Assembly (NCBI RefSeq): GCF_029407905.1
Contig: NC_073628.1
Coordinates: forward strand, 14,041,501-14,105,500
DNA: 64,000 bases
Reading direction: 5' to 3'
Origin: Bubalus kerabau
Taxonomy: Eukaryota > Chordata > Mammalia > Artiodactyla > Bovidae
The notes under the pieces were generated by a model, which ran no database searches, had not been told where the DNA came from, and was given only the letters and a program-made list of their open reading frames with translations. Positions within the stretch are counted from its first letter, which is position 1; each line of letters opens with the position of its first letter. Both the position numbers and the translations under genes were made by a program. Below, one piece after another: positions 44,102 through 58,035 of the stretch.

Positions 44102-47100
44102 ACTAAGGGGGTCGCTCAGTTACAAATGAAGACTGAACCATCTCTGATCAAAAAGTAGAACCAACTGCAAAGCAACTGTGAATCCCCAGGCAGAGGAATT
44201 CAGTTTCCACAGATGCAAGAACCACAGCAGGAAAAAGTTATTGAACCCGTATTCTGTGTAAGGCCATAAGAATCTAACACTGGTTACTGTTCTTAGATTA
44301 GAAAGGGGGCTTATTTTGCCCTCAAGAATGTCCATGCCAGCCTGAGAGATAGGTAAAAAGTAAATACATGTCAAATGAAAGAGTCACCTGTGTGGTGTTG
44401 ATTGGATGTCGTCTGAGTTTGCAGGGAGTGGCCGGGGTTTATCAAGAAGGACCTCCTGGAGAAGGGGGTCCTAAGGCTGGGTTTGAAGAAACTACAGAGC
44501 TTTTCAAATGAAGGGACCAGGACTTTCCTGGGTGTCCAATTCCTGGAGGTCCAGTGGTTATGCCTCTGGGCTTCCAATGCAGGAGGTACCACTTCAACGC
44601 CTGGTCATAGAATCAATATCCTGCATACAATGTAGCACAGGAAAAAAAATATCAAATGCAAGCACCTCTGTGATCAAAGGCTGTGAGCTTCACAGTAGTT
44701 AGAAAGTGATCTCAAGAGATATTTGACACCCAGAGGGAGGCAGCAGTGTGGGAATAGAGGGCAGCCAATTCTGCACTAATCCACTCCCTCCTTCTCCCTG
44801 TAGATGCTCTACGAGGGTAACATCACCATTGGAACACCCCTTAAGGAATTCCAGTTTGTCTTTGCCACAGGCTCACCTGACTTGTGGGTGCCCTCCCTCT
44901 TTTGCCCCTGTTCAGCCTGTTGTGAGTACAGACACCCCATACCCGAACCATCCTTCACTTGCCCTGCCGCCCTGTTTTCCACCCTTGGCACCTGATGACA
45001 CTCATCTGTTTTGTCTGCAGCTACACACGTTAGGTTCAGACATCTTGAGTCTTCCACCTTCCGGCCCACCCAGAAGACCTTCAGCATTACCTATGGATCT
45101 GGGAACATGAAGGGATTTCTTACTTATGACACTGTTCGGTAACGTGTAAACAAAAGCTCAGTCAGGATGGCTATGGAGTGACCCCTGCTTGCAAAACAGA
45201 TGCAGGGCCATCTGGCAGGACCCTTCCTAGCCTAACTCCTATAGATATTGGCCATTTTACCCACAGGATCCTGTCCCTGGGGAGGCAGTGCCCATGGTGA
45301 CACATGAGCAAACAGATTAGCGAACCCAGAGAGTGACTTGAGGTGTGGACTTGCAGCTCCTCTGACCATGAGCAGTTCAAGGTTCATTTTGCTGGAAGCG
45401 AAAAGAGGGGGGGGGGAAAGCACCTACTTTTATATTCACAGACTGTGCCAAGCACTTTCAGGTAATAACTGCTTTAATCCTGCAACAACCCCACACAGCA
45501 GGTGGTCTGTTTAGCTCATGAGACATATGAGGAAACTGAGGTACAGACAGCAAGAGCCTTGCTGAGGTCACACATGTGGTAAATGGTGGGACTGGGCTGG
45601 CTTTTCAAGACTGAAGTTGCTGTGGGGTGTTTAGGGACAGGACAAAACTGATCAAGGGACCCTGGGGGCAGTCAAGGGCTTCAAGTATCCAGAGTTGGAA
45701 ACTGGAGGCCAGATATGTCAGGAGGCCTGATAAATGAATTCTCACTCTAGGGGGTCTTTGAGAGTCTAATAAAACCTATGGCCTGCCTCTCCAAAGTACT
45801 TGAGTATTTCCCGCCTCTCTCTTTCTCTCTCATACACACTCACAGAAATATGCACATATCCCCAAAAGTGAATTTCCCAGGCAGTAATTTCATAGATCCC
45901 TGCAAGCAAGATTGAGTTTTAAGCTTCTGCCTTCCTGGACAGATGCAGAATTCACAATACCTTTCAGAGAATGCAGTACATTCCTGTCATTAGGTCATAG
46001 TGATGCCAAAGAGAAGGCTACCTTGCTCTCGACTCATTTCTCCACAAGGGGGCACCAATGGTTCCTGGTCTGACTCTTGGTTGCCCCACCTGTACAGAAG
46101 CCACAAGGCCAATTTAACTCACTCAGGTGGTGTTTTTCAGAGGGGCAGATGTTTTAAAATTCACAGCCTCTCTCAAATGGAACCCAAATTCCCTCCCAGC
46201 TTGATCTAACCATCTGAGGTCCACCAAAGACAGAGCCCAGCCTCAATTCTTTTCTGAGGATTTTATGGCAATGCACCCCAGCCCAGTCCTAGCCCCTTTT
46301 CACATATCTGTAGTGGGAACACTCCTCTCTCCCACAGATTGGGGACCTTGTAAGTACTGACCAGCCGTTCGGTCTAAGCGTGGCGGAATATGGGTTTGAG
46401 GGTATACCTTTTGATGGCATCTTTGGCTTGAACTACCCCAAACTATCCTTCTCTGGAGCCATTCCCATTTTTAACAAGCTGAAGAATCAAGGTGCTATTT
46501 CTGAGCCTGTTTTTGCCTTCTACTTGAGAAAGTAAGTCTGAGATGGACAATCCCTTTCTCCATATTAGCTGTAAGATGTTTTCAGTTGCACGAAAATTAT
46601 AGAACACTTGATAATAAGTATCCTGAGAGATAATCTAACCCAGGATAAATATAGCCCAAGGGCCATACCTGGCTTCACCATGGGCATTTATAAATAACGT
46701 TTTATTGGAACACAACCCTGCTCCTGGTCTCAAGACCAGTAACTTAGTATAGGGGGGTGAGTGAGGAAGAAGGCTAATGGAAGGCAACAGGAAACATGTT
46801 GGAGGAAAAGGCAGTAGGATTTGCTGATGAACTTAATAAGGAGGGAAGGAGAAGGATGGTGGATATCTTTCCTTCCTCATTAGCATTTCACTGGGAGCCC
46901 AGGGCCAGCTACCCAATTTGCAGGAGCCAGTGAAAACTAAAAGTGTAGGACACAAAACAAATGTGTGGGACCCCTTGTTCAAGAAATATTAGGCATTTCA
47001 AGACAGGGAGAGCAGAGGTGGGGTCCCTTCTGAGTGTGGGGCCCTTTGAACAGTAGAGGTCACAAGGCCAGTGGAGCCAACTCTGGGTGACCTGAACCCA

Positions 47101-47625
47101 CACTCTTAGAAGTCCCAGGCTTTGATTTTCCTGAAAAATGACAAGCTGGACAAGGAAAAAGCCATTATGCTTCAGCACCGTGTCCTCTGAGTGTATCTGA
47201 GCACTCAGGTCACAGGAGGTCCATGGCATCTTCAGAAGATAGAGTGGGTGGAGCCCAGCCAGGTGACTCAGCTTCTAACCTCCTCTGTGCCACTTGCAGC
47301 CAGTAACCTACCTTGGTCTGGATCTCAATGGCTCCTAGACTCAATTTCTGCATCTGTACATGGGGACATTATTAGGGCCTTGATGGGTGGACAAGCACAG
47401 CTCTCAGACAGTGCTGTTGCTACTGTCCTCCAAGGATCCCCCACCTCTTCTCTATACACATGCAGGGCAAAAGGCAGTGTGGTGATGTTTGGTGGGGTGG
47501 ATAAATCCTACTACCAGGGAGTGCTCGACTGGGTACCATTGATTGAAGTGGGTGACTGGAGTGTACACATGGACCGGTAAGCCTCTCCCTCTGAGGTTCA
47601 GCCCAAGTGATGCTCCCACTACTGT

Positions 47626-47858
47626 ACATGGACATAGGCAGACACATACAAATGCATTCTCAGACACACAGTCACACAGACATATACACCACCCACAACG
47701 ACACAGACAGACACACAAACACATGGAAACACACAAGCAGACACATATAAACATACACAGAGACACATATAAACATGCATAGCTAGTCAGAGACACACAA
47801 GCACACACAGAGACACATACAAACACATATACAAACAGACACACAAGCACATAGATTG
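47626..47858 (+). repeat. Degenerate CA-rich microsatellite, intron 6 of copy C
   Basis: Counterpart of 18418-18662, again starting about 50 bp after exon 6. Confidence 0.85.
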
Positions 47859-49318
47859 GAAACAACTCATGGGTTCATAATTACCCCAGGCCTTCTGACC
47901 AGGGTCCTAAAAGGGTCCGGAGAGGTCTGTGCAGCTGGGAGAGGGCTGCACCCACTGCCCTGTGAGGCTTGGAGCATGATTAGAGGACTCTACAGTGTGG
48001 TGTACAGAGGATTAGTGAGAATTTCTCCAGCCTGAACATAGTTATAAGATGACCAACTGTCCAGGGCTACTTGGGACCAAGGAAGTTCTCAGTACCAATA
48101 AATATGAATTTAAAAACACAGAAAGTCCTGAGCAAATGGGTAGAACTGGTCTCCTGAGGGAGCAACTACTCAGCACTGTAGAGAGATTTGCTGAAGTCTT
48201 AAGATGTGGAAGCAACTAATAAAAAAGACGCCCCATGTATCTGGTCACACAGTGGGGCAGGGGCTATAACAGAATCAGGAAGGTGGGATTCAGAGTGACC
48301 TGAGGACAAGAGGCAATAATCAATAGGATTCTGTGCGATACCCTCAGAGAAAAGCTGACCTGTCCTTTGGGGTTTCTGTGGGCTAGTCATGTATTTCCTG
48401 GCCAGGGTCTCAGGGTCTGAGCTGGTTGTAAGAGCAGTGCTGGGAGACACCCTCTCCCAGAGGCGCCCCTCTATCCCACTATGAGAATCTGCTGCCCCTG
48501 CGCATCTCCATCTTCACTCTATGATTAACCCGTTATTTGTTCCCCACCAGATACAGCTCTCTGGATGTTTCTCATTCATTATTTTCACAGTCTTCATTCA
48601 CTCACTAAACAGACAAGCATTGTGCATCCACTGTGTGCCAGGCACTTTAGGGAGGCAATGAGAATAAAACTTGCCCTCACATCTAAGAAGGTAGCTGCAC
48701 AGGAAATGAGACACACACATAGTGAATTGTGACTTTGCACATGCTAGACATGAGGAAGGGTCTACAGAGACTGAAAGAGAAGAGACTGATAAACACTGGG
48801 GGAAAGACTTCCCTGAAACCATGACAACTAAGCTGGAATCTGGAAGATGAGAAGAAATTTTCTAGTCAAAGGGGAGGGAGCTCCTCTAGGAAGGATGACC
48901 AGCTTGTGTCAAGGTGCAAAAGAGCCTGGTGTATTCATGTACTGCATTCAAGGATGTCAAGGAAGGTGCCGTATCGGGAGCAAAGGAAAAAAGGGCAAGA
49001 GACAAAGGGCTGTTTAGGACACAGTCGGGAAGAGGGCAGCTCTGGGGAGACTCAGAGTGACGTTGATGTCCGCTTTTTCCATTGTTTCTCAGCATTTCCA
49101 TGAAAAGAAAGGTTATTGCTTGTTCTGGTGGCTGCAAGGCCCTTGTGGACACCAGGACATCACTGATCCTTGGCCCAAGAAGACTTTTCAATAACATACA
49201 GAAGCTCATCGGCGCCATGCCATGGAGTTCCAAGATGAAGGATCATGCCCCAGGGTCACTCCCAGTCTCCACGCACAAGAAGGATCTCCAGGGCCAACCT
49301 CTCTCCTTCCGTCTCTAA

Positions 49319-49435
<117 letters not shown>

Positions 49436-50398
49436 TGAGGGGTGGTTCTCAAATAGGAACTTGAAATAACCCTTGGCCTGCTGCTGGGAGAAGGCCGCCC
49501 TCTGCAAGCCATGTCATACCATTGCAGATGCTGCTGAGCCCTGTGGTTGGCCCAGTGCCTTCCAGAAAAACAAACAAACAAAAAAAAACACTTGAGAGTA
49601 AAGGGCTGTCTGGAACACTGATCATCCTGAAATAAATGTGGAGACACCATGCCATGCTGGCATGGTGGGAGTCACAAGGAGAGGGGAACACTCAGGTCCT
49701 CAGTGTTCAAAGAACTTCAGTTCAATCTAAACCCTCAAATGGATGAACACAGAAAGTCAGCTCTAGCAGTTCCTGAAATAGTCCATTTGACAAGGAGAAT
49801 GGCTGGGGACACTCCCAGTGAGCTCTCCCACCATAGGGATTAACAGTCTCCCTTCCCTCTCGCAGTTTTCCTGGTTTGGATGATAAATTACATTGTCAGC
49901 CTAGTTCTCAGCTGCATCTTCCCCTTGCTCTGGCCGAGTGCCCCCTTTGTGATTTGGGGTACCGACCCCTCTGTGGGGATGTTGGATACTAAGGTGAATA
50001 AAGGGTGCACAATGACTGCTCAGCCCCAGCACAGGGTGGAGGCTTCATGTCAGCTCTCTGTGGGAGTTCGTAACAGGCTGATGAATTCAAAGAAGGCTTT
50101 GAGGAAGGGAGGGAATTTCAGGAATTGTAAAATCACAAACTCATTGAGCCATATGGAAGGTTGCTTGGTTCTAGGCAAACTTCACTGGATTCTATGCAAA
50201 TGGCATCCCAATGTGCTCTGAACTGAGGGACTTACTAGTGGTGGTGAGGGCTATGGACTGACCCATGGGGATGGGGAACCAGAGTATGTTACCGAACCAA
50301 GCCTGGAGTGGCCAAAGAGGGTGAGTGCGGCCTGAAGGAGGCTTCCCAGAGTTCCTAAGTTAAGTCTTCAAGAACGTGCTGTGGGCACTGCTCTATTT

Positions 50399-50955
50399 AA
50401 GATGGATAACCAGCAATGAGTTACTGTGTAGCACAGGGAACTCTGCTTAATTATATGACAGCCTGGATGGGAGGGGTATTTTGGGGACCAGGATACATGC
50501 ATACATATGGGTGATTCCCTTTACTGTCGACCTGAAACTCAGAATATTTTTAATCAGCTATACTCCAATACAAAATAAAGTTTTGTTTTGTTTTTAAATA
50601 AAGTACTGATTGTGGGGACGCAGGAGGCAAACGGGCATTCTCTGCAGAGAAAACAAGCAGCAGGAGTCAGAAGGAAGGAAACAGGGAGTGAGGAGAACTA
50701 TGGACACTCTTATTCTTTTCTAAAGATTTTATTGAAGTGTGGCTAATCTTCAGTGTTGTGTTAACTTTTGCTGCACAGCAAAGTGACTCAGTTATAAACA
50801 TAAAAATTATATATTATTTTTCTTTTCTTTTTATGTGGTTTATCACTGAATATTGAATATATTTCCTTATGCTCTACAGTAGGACTTAGTTGTTTATCAC
50901 TCCTCTGTATCCACAATTCCCAGTCCTCCCCTCCCCCATACCCTTCCTCATGGAA
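50399..50955. mobile_element. Two L1 3'-end remnants, intron 8 of copy C
   Basis: A plus-strand tail (50399-50605) and a minus-strand tail (50722-50955), shared with copies A and B. Confidence 0.65.
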
Positions 50956-51284
50956 ACTGCATGTATTGGCCCTTTTTGGTTGTGGATGAACTCTCATATC
51001 CCCTGCTCCTGAGAAAATCCCTTGATTCTTACCAAAAGAGGGAAATAAAATGAAGAATTGTGCTGGGTCTGGATATTTGTGGGAGTCCCACATAAGAGCT
51101 CAGGCTGACTGGTGTGTGTCTCTGACTCCCCCAGGATTCTAGAGGCCACTGCTATACCACCTTTAAAGAGAACACAGTGAGGACATCTACAGAGACCTGG
51201 ATCCTGGGTGACGTCTTCCTGAGGCGGTATTTCTCAGTCTTTGATCGAGGAAATGACAGGATTGGCCTGGCACGGGCAGTGTAA

Positions 51285-52425
51285 ATGCTTGGAGTGGTTC
51301 AGGAATCAGTAAGGCTGCTCTGAGCAAACACACTCACATGCACAAAGAGCAAGTGGCCCTGAGAGGGCTTTCTGGGTTCCTGAGTTTGGAAAAAATATGA
51401 ATTATTCTCCCACCTGGGGAGAAGGAAGTCTTCTGTTTAGAGATTATGGCTGCCATCCCAAAGGCTAAATATTGATTCAAGCCAAATGACATCTATTTCT
51501 GAACCGTGACACAGAACTCTGACTGAGCTGATGCTTCTGTTTTCTGGGCTCCCAAAATAGCTACTGATTACTGGCTCAGATTACTCCCTTCCTCAGCCTT
51601 ACCAGTCAGCCTTTCCTTATCAACTACTTCTCCCCTGAAATCACACTGCAAGGAAAGTCGTAAAGATTTTTGGTCTCTTGTCAGTTTCCCACATCTCCAG
51701 CATAGCAAGAAGTAGCTGTTATGGTTACTTGTCATAGCAACAACTATGGCAACCTGTACAGTCCAATCTCAGCCTGTTAAATGAATCTGTCCCCATTTGG
51801 CCCCTCGTGTTTAAATTACCTACACTTGCCTTAGAAACCTTCCTGTGCTTGCTGTTTAATGATGAAATATGTGTGGGCCTCATCTTGTTTTCTTTCCCAA
51901 GCATAATTCCAACTATGCAATTAAGTAACCAGACATTTAGTCATCTAACTACCCACAGGAATTGACAATAGCAAACCACTCATCATGCATTTCTTGCTTG
52001 CCCCTTCTGAAACAATGTGATACATTGACATGTACACTCCAGAAAGGACACTTTTTCTCTGGATTTGTTTTCCATCTAGTATAGAATGTCTACCATAATC
52101 CTGGCCGTCCAGCAGCTGGTCACCTAATTTTTGCAGACTCAGCCCACTCCATATTCCTTCCACATCCCTCAGTAAAATCTAGAGAACAAACTCAGTCAAA
52201 GCTCTCATTCCTGCAGAAAACAGTTTTTTGTTTTTGTTTTTGTTTTTTAGAAAACAATGTTTGTTAATACATTCAAAATCATGTGCTCCTTGCCTTGGAT
52301 TCAAGGAACTGCACCAGAGGATGGGAAGCCTCCCCTTCCACCTAAATCTTTCAGCACTCCCACCAGGGCCACAGGCTTGACTGGATCCCAAGGCTTCTTC
52401 CTGCACCCTTATGTCCTCTGTACAT
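51285..52425. other. Spacer after copy C; 3' UTR cut off by a deletion
   Basis: About 50 bp after the stop, the sequence leaves the PAG 3' UTR and joins DNA that lies at about 25500 after copy B. No AATAAA is seen in the first 700 bp. The rest matches 25500-26530. No gene. Confidence 0.7.
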
Positions 52426-53090
52426 CAGTTCAGTTCAGTCTGTCAGTCATGTCAAACTCTTTGCTGTATCATGGGGTGCAGCACGCCAGGTTTCCCTGTT
52501 CATCACCAACTCCCGGAGCTTGCTCAAACTTTTGTTCATCAAGTTGATGATGCCACCCAACAATTTCATTTTCTGTCTTCCCCTTTCCCTCCTGCCTTTA
52601 ATCTTTCCCTTCATCAGGGTCTTTTCTAATGAGTCAGTTCTTCCCATCAGGTGGCCAAAGTATTGGAGATTCAGCTTCAGCATCGGTCCTTCCAATGAAT
52701 ATTCAGGACTGATTTCCTTTAGGATGGACTTGTTGGATATCCTTGCAGTCCAAGGGACTCTCAAGAGTCTTGTCCAACACCACAGTTCAAAAGCATCAAT
52801 TCTTTGGTGCTCAGCTTTATTTATGGTCCAACTCTCACATCCACTCACGACTTCTGGTAAAACCATAGCTTTGACTCTACAGACCTTTGCTGGTAAAGTA
52901 ATGTCTCTGCTTTTTAGTATGCTGTCAGGTTTTTAATAGCTTTTCTTCCAAAGAGCTAGTCTTTTTTTCACTGTAGTCACTATCTGCAGTAATTTTGGAG
53001 CCCAGGAAAATAAAGTCTGTCACTGTTTTCATTGTTTCTCCAGGTATTTGCCATGAAGTGATGGAACTGAATTCCATGATCTTTGTTTTT
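52426..53090 (-). mobile_element. BovB 3' end, minus strand: left arm of the inverted pair
   Basis: Paralogue of 27097-27770, starting with the terminal CAGTTCAGTTCAG repeat. Confidence 0.9.
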
Positions 53091-53094
53091 TGAT

Positions 53095-55032
53095 CCGTAC
53101 ATACCACATCAAGACCATTCTCCAAGAAAAAGAAATGCAAAAAGGCAAAATGGTTGTCTGATGAGGACTTACAAATAACTTAGAAAAGAAGAGAAGCAAA
53201 AAGCAAAGGAGAAAAGAAAGACATACCCATCTGAATGCAGAGTTCCAAAGAATAGCAAGAATACATTAAAATTAAAAAAAAAAAAGCCTTCCTAAATTAT
53301 AAGTGCAAAGAAATAGAGGAAAACATTAGAATGATAAAGAGCAGAGATCTCTTCAAGGAAATTAGAGATAGGGAAGGAATGTTTCAGGCAAAGATGGGCA
53401 CAATAAAAGAGAGAAATGGTATGGACCTAACAGAAACAGAATATATTAAGAAGAGGTTGAAAGAATACATAGAAGAACTACACAAAAATGATATTAATGA
53501 CCCAGATAACCACGATGGTGTGATCACTCACCTAGAGCTAGACATCCTGAAATGCGAAGTCAAATGGGCCTTCAGAAGCATCACTATGAGCAAAGCTAGT
53601 GAAGGTGATGGCATTGCAGTAGGGCTATATAAGATTCTAAAAGATGATGCTGTTAAAGTGCTGCACTCAATATGCCAGCAAATTTGGAAAACTCAGTAGT
53701 GGCCACAGGACAGGACAGGTCGTTTTCATTGCAATTCCCAAGAAAGGTGATTTCAAAGGATGTTTGACTACCACACAGTTGCACTCATCTCACATGCTAC
53801 CAAAGTAATCTTCCCAAGCAAGTCTTCAACAGTACATGAACTATGAAATTCCATATAGTCAAGCTGGATTTACAAAAGGCAGCGGTACCAGAGATCAAAT
53901 TGCCAATATTCGTTAGATGATAGAAAAAGCAAGAGAATTCTAGAAAAACACCTACTTCTGCTTTATTGACCATGGAAAAGCCTTTGACTGTGTGGATCAC
54001 AACAAACTGTATAAAACTTACAGAGATGGGAATACCAGACCATCTTACCTGCCTTCTGAGAAATCTGTATGCAGGTCAAGAATCAACAGTTAGACCTGAA
54101 CATGGAACAACAGACAGGAAAGTTGTAGGTAAATGCTGTATACTGTCACCTCACTTATTTAAATTATATGCAGAATACATCATGCCAAATGCCCAGCTGG
54201 ATGAAGCACAAGCTGGAATCAAGGTTGCTGTGTGTAATATCAATAACCTCAGTGCTGAAGACACTACCCTCATGGCAAAAATTGAACAGGAAATAAAGAG
54301 CCTCTTCATGAAAGAGAAAGAGGATAGTGAAACATCTGGCTTAAACTCCACATTCAGAAAATGAAGATCATGGCATTTGGTCCCATCAATTCATGGCAAA
54401 TAGATGGGGAAACAATGGAAACAGTGAGAGACTTTATTTTGGGGGGCTCCAAAATCACTGCAGATAATGACTTCAGCCATGAAATTAAAAGATGCTTGCT
54501 CATTTGAAGAAAAGCTATGACAAATCTATACATTAAAAAAAAAAGAGAGAGACATTACTTTCCTGAAAAAGTTCAATATAATCAAAGCTATGATTTTTCC
54601 AGTTGTCATGTATGGATGTGAGAGTTGGACCATAAAGAATGATGAGTGATGAAGAATTAATGGCTTTGAACTGTGGTGTTGGACAATACTCTTGAGAGTC
54701 CATTCGAGTGCAAGGAAATTAAACCAGTCAATCCTGAAGGAAATCAATCCTGAATATTCATTGGAAGGACCAATGCTGAAATTGAACCTCCAATATTTTG
54801 CCCACCTGACGTGAAGAACTGACTCATTAGAAAAGACCCTGTTACTGGGAAAGATTGAAGGCAGGAGGAGAAAAGGATGACAGAGGATAAGATGGTTGGA
54901 TGGCATCACCGACTTGATGGACATGAGTTTGCCCAAACTCTAGGAGTTGGTGAAGAACAGCCAGCCCTGGCGTGCTGCAGTCCATGGGATTGCGAAGAGT
55001 CAGACATGACTGAGAGACTGAACTGAACTGAA
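53095..55032 (+). mobile_element. BovB 5'-truncated copy, plus strand: right arm of the inverted pair
   Basis: Paralogue of 27785-29702. Its longest open stretch (53331-53699) covers the start of the reverse transcriptase region (IRDREGMFQAKMGTIKERNG). Stops and frameshifts follow. It ends in CTGAACTGAACTGAAC. Confidence 0.92.
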
Positions 55033-55454
55033 CATACCACATAGCAAATACTATTTGTAATTGGCATGTGTCTCCAGCAGGACTGGGGCTCCCTAAGGCC
55101 CCAACACTTATCCCCAGTCAAGTCTGCACCCATGCACAGAAGTCAGTGCCTAGCATTCACAAGGCATTCAGTGAGTTCTGATTGCAGGGGGATCTCCATT
55201 TGGGTAGACATAGAGGAGCAAAGGACACATTTATCCTCCTGTCTCAAACAACTCCAAAGTAGAAAAGACTAATGAAAGAGCATTGTTTTACATCAAACAT
55301 CTGACAGCAGAGAATGGATTCCTGAGGCGGGGAGCAAGCAAGGTGAGTTCTACAATTGCCTCAACTCTAGAATTAGTTTCCAACACATACATGGAAGGGG
55401 TATCTAGGCAGAGACAAACAGTCTCCCCAAGAAGAGAGATTTGTGACTCTATAT
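55033..55454. other. Unclassified spacer
   Basis: Paralogue of 29703-30117. Nothing recognised. Confidence 0.5.
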
Positions 55455-56800
55455 AGTTAGTGCCTAGTGCCGGGAGCCAGCGTGAGGAACTCCGCCCGTG
55501 GCAAAGGTCATGAGGAAGGAGACTCGGCATACGCAAAGGCAGGATCAAGCCTCAGGAGTCCCCCTGGATATTCTCGAGCATCTACCCCCAAAACCAGAGT
55601 CTGCCTACTTTACTGCTTTATGCTTTCACCTCTGACTTTACAGGTGCTGTCCCCCACCACCATCTCACTCTTTCTGAAAAGGAGTTAACTTACAGCTCCA
55701 GTTAATAAAGTTCCTGGGCATAATAGGAGTGTTTAAATCCAAACCCCTCAGATGGCTCTCTAACTTGCCTGACAAGTTTACACGGACTCCTACAGCTATG
55801 CATATAATTGTTTACAGTCTCCCAGCTGCGAGAGGCACAAGAAGCTTAAGATATTCAAATAGCTTAGAGCCTCTCGGAGAGTTAGAAACTGTCAGAATAA
55901 AACTAGTAGAAGATTTCATTGATGAGCCAGTGCTTGCTGCCAAGTTTCCACATCCCCTGTATTGCATTTTTGAAAGTGTATTAATTAATATAGTTGGTAT
56001 ATAGAAAAAATAAGTAGTGGCCTTGGTGCTAGCAACTTTAGATCCTTAAGGTAATAAATTATTTCCTTTGTTGTAAACCCACTGCACCTCTGCCCTATAG
56101 GAATGCAACTTTATCTAACACCTTCGGAGGATGGCGCCAAACTTTAAAATCATTACTCTTAGAGAAAATAAGTCTTATGGTTGACAAACCTTTGTCAGAG
56201 TCATAAAATGTTAATAAACCTTCTGGCCAGAAGATGATGTAAATCACCTAAACCATTTGTATATGATAAGTTTGCAGAAAAGAAACCCTGGTTTCGATAA
56301 GGATCAAAGACTGCTGACTTTGCATGATTTCACACCCCCTATTATCTTCTATGTGCAACTTATGGTATAAAAGCCCCTGTTGAAAATAAATCTACGGGCC
56401 TTGCTCCCTGAAGCTTGGTCTCCCCATGTCATTCTTTCTCTCAACCTCTGGCTGAGTCTCCATCTGGATTGCAGAGGCCCACCAAGCTTACTAATTTTTC
56501 CAGGGCTTCTAAGATCTGACCGGGGAGGCCTCAGTGTCTCCTCTCCCACGGGAGAATGGAAGGACGCCTGTGGCCTACGTAAGTGGTGCAAATTTCTTGG
56601 TTTGAAGTTTTATTGGTTTTCCACATAAACCAAGCTACTCAGCCTCTTTTCTCCACTGAATTTTCCTGCTGAGCTATCCTCATTCTATTACTCTTTATAT
56701 CTCTAATTAATATTTAATTAAAGCTATTGTATCCAGTTTGCCAAAGCCGTCTCCCCTTCGAATTCCCTGGGTCAGCCAGGGCTGGACCCTGACAAGTTAG
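55455..56800 (+). mobile_element. Solo LTR of an ERVK-type bovine endogenous retrovirus, with 6-bp target-site duplication
   Basis: The LTR at 55461-56794 (1334 bp) begins TG and ends CA. AGTTAG flanks it (55455-55460, 56795-56800), a length typical of betaretrovirus-like integrases. It has a TATA box (TATAAAA, 56366-56372) and AATAAA (56385-56390) in LTR order. No gag, pol or env sequence is present, so the provirus has collapsed by LTR-LTR recombination. The site after copy B is empty (30118-30123). It resembles the BTLTR1 group; that name is from memory. Confidence 0.9.
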
Positions 56801-57230
56801 AGTTCACAGGAGAGAGCTACATACAAAGAACTGTGGGAAGGTACAGGTGGTACCCCTCCAGTTTTAAGCAGAGAGTTGACAGTACTGATCAGAATTATAG
56901 GGAACAATCCTTGAGTCTCAAATTGCACCAAGTCTAATTGTGTCCCCACCCACCAGCGTGGAAATTACTCATAATTCCCGTGAGATCACTAAGGCCCTGA
57001 AGACAATATTGCCTTGCTAGTGGGAAATCGTAAACTTGGTCTAAAGTCTAGTTTCATCTCAGCTTAAAAAACTGAACAGCATGCCTTCAAAAAATGCAAT
57101 TGTTTCCAAGAAATTAACACTGTTTGCAAACAGTGAAAGGAATAATTTATAAAAATTTAAAAATATCCAGCATCTAAAGGTAAAGTGACCACATCCACAA
57201 TCCAATTTAAAATTTCCATATAAATTGTGA
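56801..57230. other. Unclassified spacer
   Basis: Paralogue of 30124-30540. No gene. Confidence 0.5.
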
Positions 57231-58035
57231 AAGTATTTGTCCTACTTTCATCTAAATATTGTAAAGTAATTATCCTCTGATAAAGATAAATAAATAAATT
57301 TAAAAAGAAAAAATCCAGATGTGTAAGAAAGCAATAAAATATCCATAATGAGGGAAAAATCAATTAGTAAAAACACAAGTAAAATATATATTACATAATT
57401 AGCAGGGAAGGACATTAAAATGCTTGCTACATCAATAATCCTTATATTCATGAAGCTGAAGAATATTGAGTATGTTAAATAGAGACATGGAAAATAGAAA
57501 TGGAAAGACTGTGGGAAAAATTAATTGTGCATAACAGAGATTTGAAGTAACTTTAAGAGTGCTAAAATATATGTAAATGGAATCCCACAGGAAGTGAAAG
57601 ACAGGAGAACAGAGCAAAGAACTTCATAATTACTGGCTGAAAATTTTCCAGATAGGATGAAAAAGCTTTAAACCCATTAACACAGAAGCTCAATTAACTC
57701 AAGGACAATAAATATGAAAACTATATAAAGGCACATCATAATTCATGGTTTAAGACAATCAACCAAAGAAATGTAACCAGAAGGAAAAACAGACACAGTA
57801 GAACAAAAAATGGGGATGACAGCAGATAAGGCATATGAAACAATGCTAGCCAGAGGACAATGGCACCACATCTTAAAATGCTGAGAAAAATATAATTGAC
57901 TCAGAATTCTATACCCAAGAAAAATACATGTCAAAAACAAGATAAAATACTTTCTCAGACATACAACAACTACAAGACTGCATCACCACCAACAGACCAA
58001 TGTAATAAATGTTTTCTAAAAGGTCTCAAGTCAGG
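57231..58035 (+). mobile_element. Old L1-derived sequence
   Basis: Paralogue of 30541-31360. The A-rich text seems to resume at 59285-59460 after two later insertions. Confidence 0.5.

Noticed and set aside
47452..47865. 137-codon minus-strand frame rich in Cys and Val
   Set aside because: It is the translation of a CA-rich microsatellite. The same artefact appears at 18416-18667.
55467..56004. Open frames inside the solo LTR
   Set aside because: They lie within LTR sequence and show no retroviral protein domain; no internal proviral region remains.
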